A stretch of DNA of 13,433 nucleotides from JBMSHD01 sp049416425 (GTDB lineage Bacteria; Pseudomonadota; Gammaproteobacteria; Francisellales; Francisellaceae), in the NCBI GenBank assembly GCA_049416425.1, contig JBMSHD010000062.1:1-13433 (forward strand), written 5' to 3'. The notes below the pieces were generated by a model that was given only the letters and a program-made list of their open reading frames with translations, was not told where the DNA came from and did no database searches. Positions 13,415-13,433 of this stretch are shown piece after piece. The translations under genes and the position numbers were made by a program. Within the stretch, counting starts at the first letter, position 1; every line of letters begins with the position of its first letter.

Positions 13415-13433
13415 GGGCAATTTGCCATCCATG

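Overview
The window looks like the chromosome of a gammaproteobacterium with a Dot/Icm (type IVB) secretion system, most likely an intracellular or host-associated member of the Legionellales or a relative. Three things suggest this: a housekeeping block of the gammaproteobacterial type (pssA; dacA - ybeD/DUF493 - lipB), clear DotB, DotC, DotD, DotL, DotM, DotN and IcmT homologues, and an AT-rich orphan gene next to them that looks like an effector. The genus cannot be fixed from the sequence alone.

Layout. Positions 1-403 (minus strand) hold the N-terminal part of a phosphatidylserine synthase, cut by the window edge. Positions 613-2811 (plus) hold the dacA - DUF493 - lipB operon: a penicillin-binding-protein-5-type carboxypeptidase, a small regulatory-fold protein and octanoyltransferase. 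A short hairpin cluster lies over the end of lipB. Positions 2928-4091 (minus) hold an AT-rich gene for a 387-residue protein of unknown family. It ends in Cys-His-Ile-Met, a textbook CaaX prenylation box, and is the strongest candidate here for something undescribed: a possible host-lipidated effector.

Positions 4169-12503 (minus) form a tightly packed operon of eleven genes. Most junctions overlap or are separated by fewer than 10 bases. In transcription order they are: a small IcmC/IcmD/DotV-like membrane protein, dotD, dotC, dotB, icmT, dotL, an unknown 155-residue gene, dotM, dotN, an unknown lipoprotein, and an unknown two-helix membrane protein. The operon joins the outer-membrane lipoprotein/ATPase part (dotD-dotC-dotB-icmT, the same order as traH-traI-traJ-traK on IncI plasmids) to the coupling-protein module (dotL-dotM-dotN) that receives substrates at the inner membrane. 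In Legionella pneumophila these genes lie in separate regions. DotC has no visible signal peptide or lipobox, which is unexpected for this family.

Positions 12504-12795 are a divergent control region with a perfect 19-base palindrome, a second copy of its half-site, an extended -10 promoter facing right and a weaker promoter facing left. To its right is a 194-residue unknown protein (12796-13380), and a good promoter at the end of the window drives something outside it. No tRNA, rRNA, CRISPR array, insertion sequence or transposase was seen, and no gene-free stretch exceeds 300 bases.
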